From an uncultured Clostridia bacterium (GTDB lineage: Bacteria; Bacillota; Clostridia; Christensenellales; Borkfalkiaceae), in contig CANQNO010000011.1 in NCBI GenBank assembly GCA_947625245.1, positions 1 to 49,430 of the forward strand: DNA of 49,430 bases, written 5' to 3'. Shown piece after piece: positions 24,829 to 32,248 of the stretch. The translations under genes and the position numbers were made by a program. The notes under the pieces were generated by a model, which worked only from the letters and a program-made list of their open reading frames with translations, was not told the DNA's origin and did no database searches. Positions within the stretch are counted from its first letter, which is position 1. Each line of letters opens with the position of its first letter.

Positions 24829-24886
24829 TCCGTACAAAAGCTTACCATGCCCCGATTTTTGCACGGATTAATTCCGTGCATTTTTT
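24823..24886 (+). promoter_or_regulatory. Antiterminator/terminator switch in the corA leader
   Basis: Arm 1 (24824-24839, ATTAATCCGTaCAAAA) pairs with arm 2 (24857-24872, TTTTGcACGGATTAAT): 10 bp, one A-C mismatch, 5 bp, with G-T wobbles at both ends. Arm 2 contains TGCACGGA (24860-24867), which alternatively pairs with TCCGTGCA (24873-24880) to form a terminator hairpin followed by T6 (24881-24886). The two structures are mutually exclusive. A ribosome at the leader-peptide stop codon (24826-24828) would cover arm 1 and favour termination. Confidence 0.8.
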
Positions 24887-24929
24887 ATGCGGCGGAAAAC
24901 CCGCATAAAGGGGTCGGGAGAGGTGAACA

Positions 24930-25928
24930 ATGGTAAATTTTTACGTAACGGGCACAGAGGGCAAGCTTGAAAAAGCGCCCGCATACCGCCGCGGCTGTTG
25001 GGTGGATATGGTAAACCCCACGGACGACGAGTGCGAAGAGATAGTCGCATCGAGCGGGATAGCCGAGGACATGCTTAAAGCCGCCCTCGACGAAGAGGAG
25101 CGCGCCCGCGCGGAATTCGACAACGGTTGCAGCATGTTTATAGTCGACTGCCCTGTTATAGAAGAGGGGAGCGGCGGCGACAGCTACACCACTTTGCCTC
25201 TGGCGGTAATCTACAACAGGGATTGCGTCGTCACTGTATGCCTTAAAGGAAACACCGTTTTAAAGGACTTTATTACGGGCAGGGAAAGGGTTTCCTGCGA
25301 AAACGCCGTAAACTTTGTGCTCACTTTCATGCTCTGCAATTCCACCCGCTTTTTGTATTGCCTTAAACAGATAGACCGCAAAACCCGCCGCATACAGACG
25401 GAAATGGAAAAGACGATGCGCAATTCCGAAATTATCCAGCTTTTGGACTTGCAGAATTCGCTCGTTTATTTTTCCACTTCGCTCGCGGCGAACGACCGCG
25501 TCCACACCAAGCTCTCTAAGGCGGAGGCGGTGGCGCTCCACGAAGAACTGCAGGATCTGAGCGACGACGTGCAGATAGAGACCCGTCAGGCTATAGAGAC
25601 CTGCGACATTTACAAAAATATTCTCAGCGTTACCATGGACGCATACGGTTCGGTAATTTCCAACAATTCCAACAATTCCATGCGTCTGCTCACAATAATA
25701 ACCATTTTGCTGGCGGTGCCCACCATGATAGCGGGCTTTTGGGGAATGAATATGCCCGTTCCCTTCCAAAAGGGAGTTACTTTTGGCGAAACGGGATGGT
25801 TTTGGCTCGTTATGCTCGGCGCACTGCTTTTGACTATGGTAATTGCCGTTTTGCTTGTAAAAATCCCCGGCATCGGGCGGACGCCCCGCGCAAAAAAGAA
25901 CCGCAAAAACAAAAAGGACAGAAGGTAA
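24930..25928 (+). CDS. corA: CorA-family magnesium/divalent cation transporter
   Basis: A pentameric Mg2+ channel subunit of 332 residues. The long cytoplasmic N-terminal domain (about 1-245) contains the helical bundle region (RKTRRIQTEMEKTMRNSE...); two membrane helices follow, the first ending in the diagnostic GMN motif (FWGMNMPVP, near 273), the second at about 290-311, then a basic tail (RAKKNRKNKKDRR). GGAGAGGTG precedes the ATG. Transcription starts about 170 nt upstream and must pass an attenuator containing a leader peptide. fmdB-like zinc-ribbon gene follows 3 nt downstream. Confidence 0.94.
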   Translation: MVNFYVTGTEGKLEKAPAYRRGCWVDMVNPTDDECEEIVASSGIAEDMLKAALDEEERARAEFDNGCSMFIVDCPVIEEGSGGDSYTTLPLAVIYNRDCVVTVCLKGNTVLKDFITGRERVSCENAVNFVLTFMLCNSTRFLYCLKQIDRKTRRIQTEMEKTMRNSEIIQLLDLQNSLVYFSTSLAANDRVHTKLSKAEAVALHEELQDLSDDVQIETRQAIETCDIYKNILSVTMDAYGSVISNNSNNSMRLLTIITILLAVPTMIAGFWGMNMPVPFQKGVTFGETGWFWLVMLGALLLTMVIAVLLVKIPGIGRTPRAKKNRKNKKDRR

Positions 25929-25931
25929 AAT

Positions 25932-26138
25932 ATGCCTGTTTTGCAATACAGGTGCGCATTTTGCGGGTTTGAGTTTGACGAACTTGTAAAAGACCACACC
26001 CAAAAGGTTTATTGCCCGGAGTGCAAAAAAGAGGCGGAAAGGCTGTGGAGCGGCAAGGTATACTCCGCCTTGGGCAAGCCCTGTAAAAGTTGCGGCGGCA
26101 ATTGCTCAAACTGCAAGGGCTGCCGCGGACGCGGCTGA
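25932..26138 (+). CDS. FmdB-type zinc-ribbon protein
   Basis: A 68-residue protein: MPVLQYRCAFCGFEFDEL with a CxxC, then VYCPECKKEAERLW with a second CxxC, i.e. the FmdB/CxxC regulatory zinc ribbon. The C-terminus adds a short Cys-rich tail (PCKSCGGNCSNCKGCRGRG) that could bind a second metal. GAAGG precedes the ATG. It starts 3 nt after corA and is probably co-transcribed. Members of this family are small regulators of uncertain target. Confidence 0.88.
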   Translation: MPVLQYRCAFCGFEFDELVKDHTQKVYCPECKKEAERLWSGKVYSALGKPCKSCGGNCSNCKGCRGRG

Positions 26139-26193
26139 ACAGTGCAAAAATGGGCGTTTTTTCGGTTATTTTGAAAAAAATTTTACAATTCGC

Positions 26194-26222
26194 TTGATTT
26201 TAAGAATATTTTGTTATACAAT
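26194..26222 (+). promoter_or_regulatory. Promoter of the DUF2188-like gene
   Basis: TTGATT, 17 nt, TACAAT, 27 nt before the ATG at 26250. Confidence 0.65.
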
Positions 26223-26249
26223 CAATATATAAAATTGAGAGGTGGATTT

Positions 26250-27008
26250 ATGGAAAAAATCAAAGCATGGCTTACCGACCAACCCGCAGTGCTTCCCAAC
26301 TGGGCGTGGGTGGCGATTGCGCTTGTCGCCGTAATTCTGTTGATAGCCATACTCGTCGTTACACTTAAAGGCAAAAAGTCCGCAAAGGATAAAGCCGAAC
26401 AGAACGGCGCCGCAAACGAACCCGCAAACATTGAGCCCGAAAAGCAGCCCGTAAAAGAGGAAAAACCCGCGGAAGCGCCCGCAAAAGAAGAGAGAATAGT
26501 TGCGGAAGAGCCTGTAAAAGAGGAAAAACCCGCCGAGCCCGTAAAGGAAGAACCTAAGAAAGAAGAGCCCAAAAAAGAAGAACCCGTAAGCGCGGCGGCT
26601 AAGAAAGAGGAAACCGTTTCGGAACCCGCTAAAACCGGCGGAAACGCAAAGCCCGCACAGCCTGCCGCCAAAAAGCCCGCGCAGACCGCGGCTAAAAAGC
26701 CCGCTGCGGCTAAACCCGCAACCGCCAAAAAGCCCGCGCCTGCGGCTAAACCCGCAGAAAAGAAAGAGGAAGCGGCTGCCGCCGACGCCGAAACAAAAAC
26801 CGACGCAAAGACGGCAAAGACCTATCACATTTCCCTCAGAAAGAACGACGGCAAATGGCAGATCAAGTTGGGCGGCGGAGAAAGGGCTATAAAGCTCTTC
26901 GATACCCAGAACGACGCCATAGCGTACGCAAAGGGACTTGCGGAAAACCAGGACGCGAATATAGTTATTCACAAAAAGGACGGAACTTTCCGCAAACTTA
27001 CATACTGA
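26250..27008 (+). CDS. Membrane-anchored protein with Lys/Glu/Pro/Ala linker and DUF2188-like domain
   Basis: A 252-residue protein. An N-terminal helix (about 17-40, WVAIALVAVILLIAILVV) anchors it. Residues 45-195 are low-complexity, first repeats such as VKEEKPAE and KKEEP, then Ala/Lys/Pro repeats (AAKKPA). The C-terminal 55 residues (TYHISLRKNDGKWQIKLGGG...ERAIKLFDTQNDAIAYAKGLAENQ, IVIHKKDGTFRKLTY) match the DUF2188 pattern. The ATG at 26250 has GAGAGGTGG. The repeats suggest a flexible spacer across the envelope or cytoplasm. A GC-rich hairpin follows. Confidence 0.85.
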   Translation: MEKIKAWLTDQPAVLPNWAWVAIALVAVILLIAILVVTLKGKKSAKDKAEQNGAANEPANIEPEKQPVKEEKPAEAPAKEERIVAEEPVKEEKPAEPVKEEPKKEEPKKEEPVSAAAKKEETVSEPAKTGGNAKPAQPAAKKPAQTAAKKPAAAKPATAKKPAPAAKPAEKKEEAAAADAETKTDAKTAKTYHISLRKNDGKWQIKLGGGERAIKLFDTQNDAIAYAKGLAENQDANIVIHKKDGTFRKLTY

Positions 27009-27028
27009 TAAACTTAAATTCATTACAA

Positions 27029-27058
27029 GCGCCCGCGCGGATACAGCCGCGCGGGCGC
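27029..27058 (+). terminator. Hairpin after the DUF2188-like gene
   Basis: GCGCCCGCGCGG and CCGCGCGGGCGC form a perfect 12-bp stem; the following T-tract is weak. Confidence 0.6.
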
Positions 27059-27130
27059 GCTCTGTTTCCGCCTTTAAAAAAAGGTTTAAGGCTGTTTGGT
27101 TTTATTTTTATGGTATTTACGGCTCAATGG

Positions 27131-27159
27131 TTGACCGCCCGCAAAAAAGGGTATAAAAT
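27131..27159 (+). promoter_or_regulatory. Promoter of the COG0523 GTPase genes
   Basis: TTGACC, 17 nt, TAAAAT, 30 nt before the ATG at 27190. Confidence 0.6.
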
Positions 27160-27189
27160 AACTGTAATTCAAATGAACGAGGTGTTATT

Positions 27190-28275
27190 ATGACTAAAAT
27201 AGATATCTTTTCGGGGTTTTTGGGCGCGGGTAAAACCACGCTTATCAAAAAGCTGATAAACGAAGCCTACAAGGGCGAAAAAATCGTGCTTATCGAAAAC
27301 GAATTCGGCGAAATTGGCGTGGACGGCGGGTTTCTCGCCGACGCGGGCATAAAGATAAACGAGCTGAATTCGGGCTGCATATGCTGTTCGCTCGTGGGCG
27401 ACTTTTCAAAGGCGCTTAAAAAAGTCTGCAAGGAATACGATCCCGACCGCATCCTGATCGAGCCGTCGGGCGTGGGCAAACTCTCCGACGTGATCCGCGC
27501 CGTCGCCGAAGCGGGCCTCGAAAACTGCAAAATCAATACCTTTTCGGCGGTCGTCGACGCGAACAAGTGCAAGATGTACATGAAGAATTTCGGCGAATTT
27601 TTCAACGACCAGATAGAGACGGCGGCATGTATAATCTTCTCGCATACCGACGTCGCTTCGCCCGAAAAACTCAATACCGCATGCGAGCTCGTCCGCGCCC
27701 ATAATCCCGGCGCGACCATCGTCACCACTCCCTACGACAAGCTTACGGGCAAGGACCTGCTTGCCGCAATGGAGCACTCCGACACCCTCGAAAGCGAGCT
27801 TGACCGCCTCATGCGCGAACACGGCCACGACCACGACGATGACGACGAAGAAGAGGAAGAGCACGAACACGGTCATTGCTGCCACCATGACCATGACCAC
27901 GATGAAGAAGAGCACGAACACGGTCATTGTTGCCACCATGACCATGACGAAGAGGAAGAGCACGAACACGGTCATTGCCATCACCATCACCATCACGCGG
28001 ACGAAGTATTCAAGAGCTGGGGCGTGGAGACAAGCAAGAAGTTTGACCGCGCAAAGCTCGAAGAGGAGCTGGGTGCGCTTACGGATGCGGTGCGGTTCGG
28101 CACTGTTCTGCGCGCTAAGGGCATAGTGGAGTGCGATTGCGGCAAATGGCTGCATTTCGACTATGTACCGGGCGAAATAAACGTGCGCGAGGGCGCGCCT
28201 TCTTACACGGGCAGGCTGTGCGTAATCGGTTCGGGGCTTGACGAGGAAGAACTCAAAGAGTTATTCGAAGTATAA
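27190..28275 (+). CDS. COG0523 (CobW/ZNG-type) metal-chaperone GTPase with His-rich insertion
   Basis: A G3E-family GTPase of 361 residues that probably delivers or stores Zn2+ or another metal. Walker A GFLGAGKT (9-16), the metal-binding GCICC (62-66) and the ENEFGEIG switch region are present; the C-terminal CobW_C domain follows (about 290-361). Between them (about 211-268) lies a His/Asp/Glu-rich segment of three imperfect repeats of EEEHEHGHCCHHDHD, ending in HCHHHHHH. AGGTG precedes the ATG. A second COG0523-type gene follows 75 nt downstream, so the two are probably co-expressed for metal homeostasis. Confidence 0.93.
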   Translation: MTKIDIFSGFLGAGKTTLIKKLINEAYKGEKIVLIENEFGEIGVDGGFLADAGIKINELNSGCICCSLVGDFSKALKKVCKEYDPDRILIEPSGVGKLSDVIRAVAEAGLENCKINTFSAVVDANKCKMYMKNFGEFFNDQIETAACIIFSHTDVASPEKLNTACELVRAHNPGATIVTTPYDKLTGKDLLAAMEHSDTLESELDRLMREHGHDHDDDDEEEEEHEHGHCCHHDHDHDEEEHEHGHCCHHDHDEEEEHEHGHCHHHHHHADEVFKSWGVETSKKFDRAKLEEELGALTDAVRFGTVLRAKGIVECDCGKWLHFDYVPGEINVREGAPSYTGRLCVIGSGLDEEELKELFEV

Positions 28276-28349
28276 AAGCGTTTAAAATATAAAAATTGCG
28301 CGGCGCGCGGCGCGGCGTTAAAAATAATTTGCCGCAGGCAGGTGAGGCT

Positions 28350-29300
28350 ATGCAGGAAGAAGTATCGGTATATCTGTTTCTCGGATTTCTGGAATCGGGA
28401 AAGACCAAATTCATACAGGAAACGCTCGAAGACCCGCGCATGGAAAACGGCGAGCGCACAATGCTTTTGGTATGCGAGGAGGGCGAAGAGGAGTACGACC
28501 CGCATTTGTTCAAGGTAAAGAACGTTGCGGTAGTCACTTTGGAGAGCGCCGAAGAGCTTACCCTCGAAAATCTTGAAGCGCTTACCGCCAAGCACCGCGT
28601 CCAAAGGGTAGTTGTGGAATACAACGGCGCCTGGCTCTTACAGCGGTTTTTCGACGCCATGCCCGAAAGTTGGGTTATTAACCAGATGATGACTTTCTTC
28701 GACGCCGGCACGTTTTTAAACTACAATAAAAATATGCGGCAGTTGGTTTTCGATAAAATCCAAATGACGCAGATGGTGGTTTTCAACCGCTTTAAGCCCG
28801 ATATGGACAAGATGGAGTTTCATAAAGCGGTGCGGGGCATTTCAAGGCGACCCGACATAGTGTACGAATATACGGGCGGCAAAGCCGAATTCGACGAGAT
28901 AGAGGATCCTTTGCCCTTCGACAAAAACGCAAAAATAGTGGAAATTGCCGACAAGGACTTTGCCTGGTTTTACCGCGACATGGCGGAAAACACTTCGGAA
29001 TATATAGGCAAGACGGTAAAATTCAAGGGCATGGCGGCTGTCTCCAAAAAGGTGCCCGAAGGTTATATAGTTTTGGGCAGGCATATTATGACCTGCTGCG
29101 AGGCGGATATTGCGTACGACGGTTTTGCCGTTAAACTCAACGGCAAAATAGACGGGGTAAAAACGCGGGAGTGGCTTATAATAACCGCAAAAATTTTGTA
29201 CGAATACAATTCCGTCTACCGTTCCAAAGGTCCCGTGCTCGTCGCCGAAAAGGCGGAGAGGTGTGGGGCACCGGAGCAGGTTGTCGCAACATACTACTAA
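28350..29300 (+). CDS. Second COG0523-like GTPase fused to a YcgQ/DUF1980-like C-terminal domain
   Basis: A 316-residue protein. The N-terminal half resembles a G3E GTPase with P-loop GFLESGKT (12-19) but lacks the CxCC metal motif. The C-terminal part (about 205-316) has FAWFYRDMAENTSEYIGKTVKFKG, then VLGRHIMTCCEADIAYDGFAVKL, the pattern of DUF1980/YcgQ-type domains associated with a zinc-linked permease. The start ATG follows GGTGAGG; a longer in-frame start lacks a site. The permease partner (DUF318) is not in this window. The stop codon is 4 bp before an R2-like repeat. Confidence 0.8.
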   Translation: MQEEVSVYLFLGFLESGKTKFIQETLEDPRMENGERTMLLVCEEGEEEYDPHLFKVKNVAVVTLESAEELTLENLEALTAKHRVQRVVVEYNGAWLLQRFFDAMPESWVINQMMTFFDAGTFLNYNKNMRQLVFDKIQMTQMVVFNRFKPDMDKMEFHKAVRGISRRPDIVYEYTGGKAEFDEIEDPLPFDKNAKIVEIADKDFAWFYRDMAENTSEYIGKTVKFKGMAAVSKKVPEGYIVLGRHIMTCCEADIAYDGFAVKLNGKIDGVKTREWLIITAKILYEYNSVYRSKGPVLVAEKAERCGAPEQVVATYY

Positions 29301-29304
29301 CCGT

Positions 29305-29760
29305 AAACCGCGTATAAGCGTCGCGATGCAAGTTCACAAAAATCTCGGCAAGCCGTGCCTGCGATTTTTCGTGATTTTAGGCGGCTCTGCCGCCCTTTGC
29401 GCCATTTTAAGCGCCCACGAATAATATAATCGCGGGCAATTCACCTCGCTCAGGCGCAGGTATGCGCAAATTTCGTTTTCCTTGTAAAATCCGTTGACTT
29501 TCGCAATTTTTCGTGTTAAAATACCTATACGAAACGCAAGAAGCCGTAAAGGCGGACATTGCGAGAGGGTAATGCCTCTTGTGGATGCGTTTCTTTTTTT
29601 ATGCTTATTTTTTCGGGTACTTCCACGGCAACGGTTTTTCTTCGAAATTGTCTTTTTTGTCGTGTCGCACACGTTTTGCTATACCCATGTGTGCGCCGGC
29701 GCAAAATGGCGATTTTGCTTGCGCCGTTAATAATTTTAAAAACTCGCTTCTCCGCGGTTT
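29305..29760 (-). repeat. R2-type long element, 456 bp, with R2 termini
   Basis: It begins AAACCGCGTATAAGCGTCGC and ends CTCGCTTCTCCGCGGTTT, the same inverted ends as the short R2 units but in the opposite orientation and with unrelated interior sequence. No convincing coding sequence is inside. It starts 4 bp after the second COG0523-type gene. Confidence 0.65.
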
Positions 29761-29762
29761 CC

Positions 29763-29872
29763 AAAATAATTACATAGTAATTTACGAGTATGTCATTTCG
29801 AGGGATATGAGACCCGCCGAAGGCGCGCGACCGAGCGAGAGTTCTCAAAAGGCGTAAGGGCAACGCCTTTTT
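29763..29872 (+). repeat. Dispersed repeat R1, copy A
   Basis: Contains AATTTACGAGTATGTCATTT, CGAGGGATATGAGACCCGCC and the AAGGCGTAAGGGCAACGCCTT hairpin. It is repeated 156 bp later. Confidence 0.8.
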
Positions 29873-29918
29873 CGGTAAGGCATAAAGCCTTCGGTACGAC
29901 ACCGCTCGCGCAATTTTT

Positions 29919-30040
29919 AAAATAATTACGTAGTAATTTACGAGTATGTCATTTCGAGGGATATGAGACCCGCGAAGCGGGCGATTGACCGAGATTTCTC
30001 AAAAGGCGTAAGGGCAACGCCTTTTTCGGGCACCGCTCGC
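29919..30040 (+). repeat. Dispersed repeat R1, copy B
   Basis: Same unit as copy A, starting AAAATAATTACGTAGTAATT. The central hairpin is CCCGCgaaGCGGG and is identical to that in the copy at the window's left edge. Confidence 0.8.
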
Positions 30041-30132
30041 GCTTTCATATGCGCTCGCTCATCTCGCGCGGCAAAACAGCGCACTGTGCTGTTTTGAGAA
30101 ATCCGCGCTCGTCCCATGGTGGTCTGCTCGTG

Positions 30133-30242
30133 GTAATTACGAAGAGGGGTATATCAAAGCCCGTGCCACCGTTCAACTTCGTGGGGATTCTTCGGCTACG
30201 CCTCAGAATGACAGAGAAGAGTGGGTTTAACTTCGTAATTAC
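30133..30242. repeat. Short element with 12-bp perfect inverted ends
   Basis: GTAATTACGAAG (30133-30144) and CTTCGTAATTAC (30231-30242) bracket about 86 bp containing CTCAGAATGACAGAG, a motif common in dispersed bacterial repeats. The whole 29301-30311 stretch carries no gene; it is filled with repeats and hairpins (also AAAACAGC...GCTGTTTT near 30075-30095). Confidence 0.6.
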
Positions 30243-30248
30243 AGTAAT

Positions 30249-30278
30249 GCGCCCGCGCGGGTTTTCCCGCGCGGGCGC
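30249..30278 (-). terminator. Terminator of the sleB-ypeB operon
   Basis: GCGCCCGCGCGGG and CCCGCGCGGGCGC form a 13-bp stem with a TTTT loop, about 35 nt after the ypeB stop codon. Confidence 0.7.
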
Positions 30279-30311
30279 TGTTTGTAAACAATTATTTTTA
30301 AGCCATAGGCG

Positions 30312-32237
30312 TTACATAAGCGCTCTGCCCTGAGCCGTGCCTACTACCGTAAACATCTCTATTTCCTGCCCGTTCTGTGCGTCGACGTAGATAAAGTAAT
30401 CGTTGTCGCCGTAAACTCCGTAGAATTCCCAGGCAAGTCTTTCGTTTCCGCCGTCGGTGGGGATAAGGGCGAGACGCGAAGTTTTAACTTCCAGATCGGT
30501 GTGCAGTTGTTCTCTCGCTTCGCCTTTCGTGAGCGCGGCTTCGGCAATGTCTCTTTCCGTGTGGTTTAATACATAACCCAACGCTTCCATGCCGGTTACG
30601 ATTCCGCGCTGTTCGCAGACTTTAAGCTTTATCATATCGGGGTAGATTATTACGCCGCTGTCTACGTAGGCAAAGTTGAGGTTGCAAACCGTGCCGTTTT
30701 CGCTTGTCCATACGGCTTTCATGCCCTCAATTCCCAAATCGGAGAGGAAGTCCTCCGCAATGGCGATACATCTTTCCACCGAGAAGTTTTTGTCGGAGCA
30801 ATCCTTGTAGCTGTTGAACTCAACCACTTTGCCGCCCGCTTTCGAAAGCTGTGCCCACATATCCCCGTCGTCGGTGGATATGGTCACGTTATAGCAGCTG
30901 AGCATATCCGTAACCACTTCGCCCGTGCAGTTTGCGCCCGTGACGTTGTAGTCCTTAAAATAAGCCTGTGCAAGCTCTTCGGCGCGCGCCGCAGTAATTT
31001 CTTCCAGACCGTTCAGGTTTTTCGCGCTTACCTTGTCGGTATTTTCCGCAAAAGGTCCGTCGTGGATCTCTTTGGGCACTTCTACGGGTGTGTTCTCTAT
31101 ATTGCCCAAAGCCGTATACATCATGCCGTCGGTCTTGCCTCTGAGCATTTCCATAATGTCCGCTTCTGTTGCCTTTGCGGTGAGCTCGTTTACCGCGGAC
31201 TTAAGCTGTTTGTTCGTGTAGTACATATATCCCAACGAAGCTATCTGGCTGTCCGAAAGCTTTTTGCCGCTTGCAAGCGTACGGAGCATGGACTGCGCGC
31301 TGTCGCCCATCTTGTTCACGAACGAAGTCATGTTTTGGGTCATTTCGGATTCCACGGGCAGTCTTTCCAGCACTGTTTCCGCCATTTCGCTCTGCACCGC
31401 TATGTCGCTCAAAATTCCTATCTGTTCGCCCGCGGTGTTCGCCACTCTCGCCTTTGCGAGGTTTGCGTCGAGGTTGTCCACTATGGAGTTGAGTTCGTAA
31501 AGGCTTTCGGTGTGTATGGAAGCCATATTCGCCTGTACACCGTCCATATACAGCCAGCCGAAGGTCAGCATTGTGCCGAGAGCAAGGGTTATCACGCCTA
31601 AGCTTATAACCGCGGCAAGCCAGCCGCCGAAGCCCGGCGCATGCCTTTTTTCCTGCCTTTCTGCGCGCTTTTCGGCGCGCACTTTAAGGCGGTGTTCGCG
31701 CTTAGCCTGTCTTTCTGCAACCGCGGCTTCGCGCTTAGCCACGCGCGCTTCCGTCTTTGCCTGCTTTTCGCTTCTCTTGCGCTCTATGCGGGCTTCTTTG
31801 GTCTCGTGTTTAATAATGTCGCGTCTTTCCCTGCGGGCTTCCCTGCGGTCCTCGCGCGCCTTTTTAAACGCCGCTATGCGGTCTGCGCGTCTTTGCTTGG
31901 CTTCAAGCTTCTTTTCCAGCTTTTTCTGCTTTCTTCCGGCGCGTATTTCGGCGGCTTTAAGCTTCTTTTCGTCGTGCGCCTGTTTGCGCTGCGCGCGCTT
32001 TTCCGAAACGGCGCGCCCTTCGGCTTTTTTGCTTTGTTTTTGCGACCTGTGTTGCGTTTTGGTCTTGTTTTCGCCGCTTGTCTTAACGGCGGTAGTCTTC
32101 TTTTTTGCCGCGGTCACGGATTTTGTCGTGCCGCTCTTTTTCTTAGCCGCGGGTTTTTTTGCGGTTTTTTTGTCGGTATTATTGCGCGTAAGCTCTTCTG
32201 CCTTTTCCGCGCCGCTTGAAATTTCTTTATTACTCAT
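30312..32237 (-). CDS. ypeB: Germination protein YpeB with a long basic N-terminal extension
   Basis: YpeB is an inner-spore-membrane protein needed for stability and function of SleB during germination. The region from about residue 203 matches it: a membrane helix (203-225), the helical domain (DGVQANMASIHTESLYELNSIV...), and C-terminal PepSY-like repeats ending FIYVDAQNGQEIEMF. Homologs are near 450 residues, but here residues 1-199 are an Ala/Lys/Arg-rich, highly charged segment (repeats like AKTEARVAKREAAVAERQAKR) predicted to face the spore core. The AGGGGG site and stop-to-start spacing of 11 nt to sleB support the start and operon. Confidence 0.93.
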   Translation of the reverse strand: MSNKEISSGAEKAEELTRNNTDKKTAKKPAAKKKSGTTKSVTAAKKKTTAVKTSGENKTKTQHRSQKQSKKAEGRAVSEKRAQRKQAHDEKKLKAAEIRAGRKQKKLEKKLEAKQRRADRIAAFKKAREDRREARRERRDIIKHETKEARIERKRSEKQAKTEARVAKREAAVAERQAKREHRLKVRAEKRAERQEKRHAPGFGGWLAAVISLGVITLALGTMLTFGWLYMDGVQANMASIHTESLYELNSIVDNLDANLAKARVANTAGEQIGILSDIAVQSEMAETVLERLPVESEMTQNMTSFVNKMGDSAQSMLRTLASGKKLSDSQIASLGYMYYTNKQLKSAVNELTAKATEADIMEMLRGKTDGMMYTALGNIENTPVEVPKEIHDGPFAENTDKVSAKNLNGLEEITAARAEELAQAYFKDYNVTGANCTGEVVTDMLSCYNVTISTDDGDMWAQLSKAGGKVVEFNSYKDCSDKNFSVERCIAIAEDFLSDLGIEGMKAVWTSENGTVCNLNFAYVDSGVIIYPDMIKLKVCEQRGIVTGMEALGYVLNHTERDIAEAALTKGEAREQLHTDLEVKTSRLALIPTDGGNERLAWEFYGVYGDNDYFIYVDAQNGQEIEMFTVVGTAQGRALM

Positions 32238-32248
32238 TTATATCCCCC

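Noticed and set aside
24725-24930. Mg2+ M-box riboswitch upstream of corA
   Set aside because: The leader is about 170 nt and lacks M-box conserved elements; its pairing pattern and short reading frame fit peptide-based attenuation better.
26214-27023. 269-codon frame antisense to the DUF2188-like gene
   Set aside because: Shadow of the Lys/Pro/Ala/Glu repeats; the sense gene has a promoter and ribosome-binding site.
27406-28155. Long frame antisense to the His-rich GTPase gene
   Set aside because: It owes its length to the His/Glu-rich codons (CAT/GAG) having few stops on the other strand; it has no ribosome-binding site or family features.
29334-29902. Open frames inside the repeat-filled region (29334-29672, 29525-29902)
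   Set aside because: They cross repeat units, have no ribosome-binding sites and give Cys/Arg-rich products unlike any neighbour.
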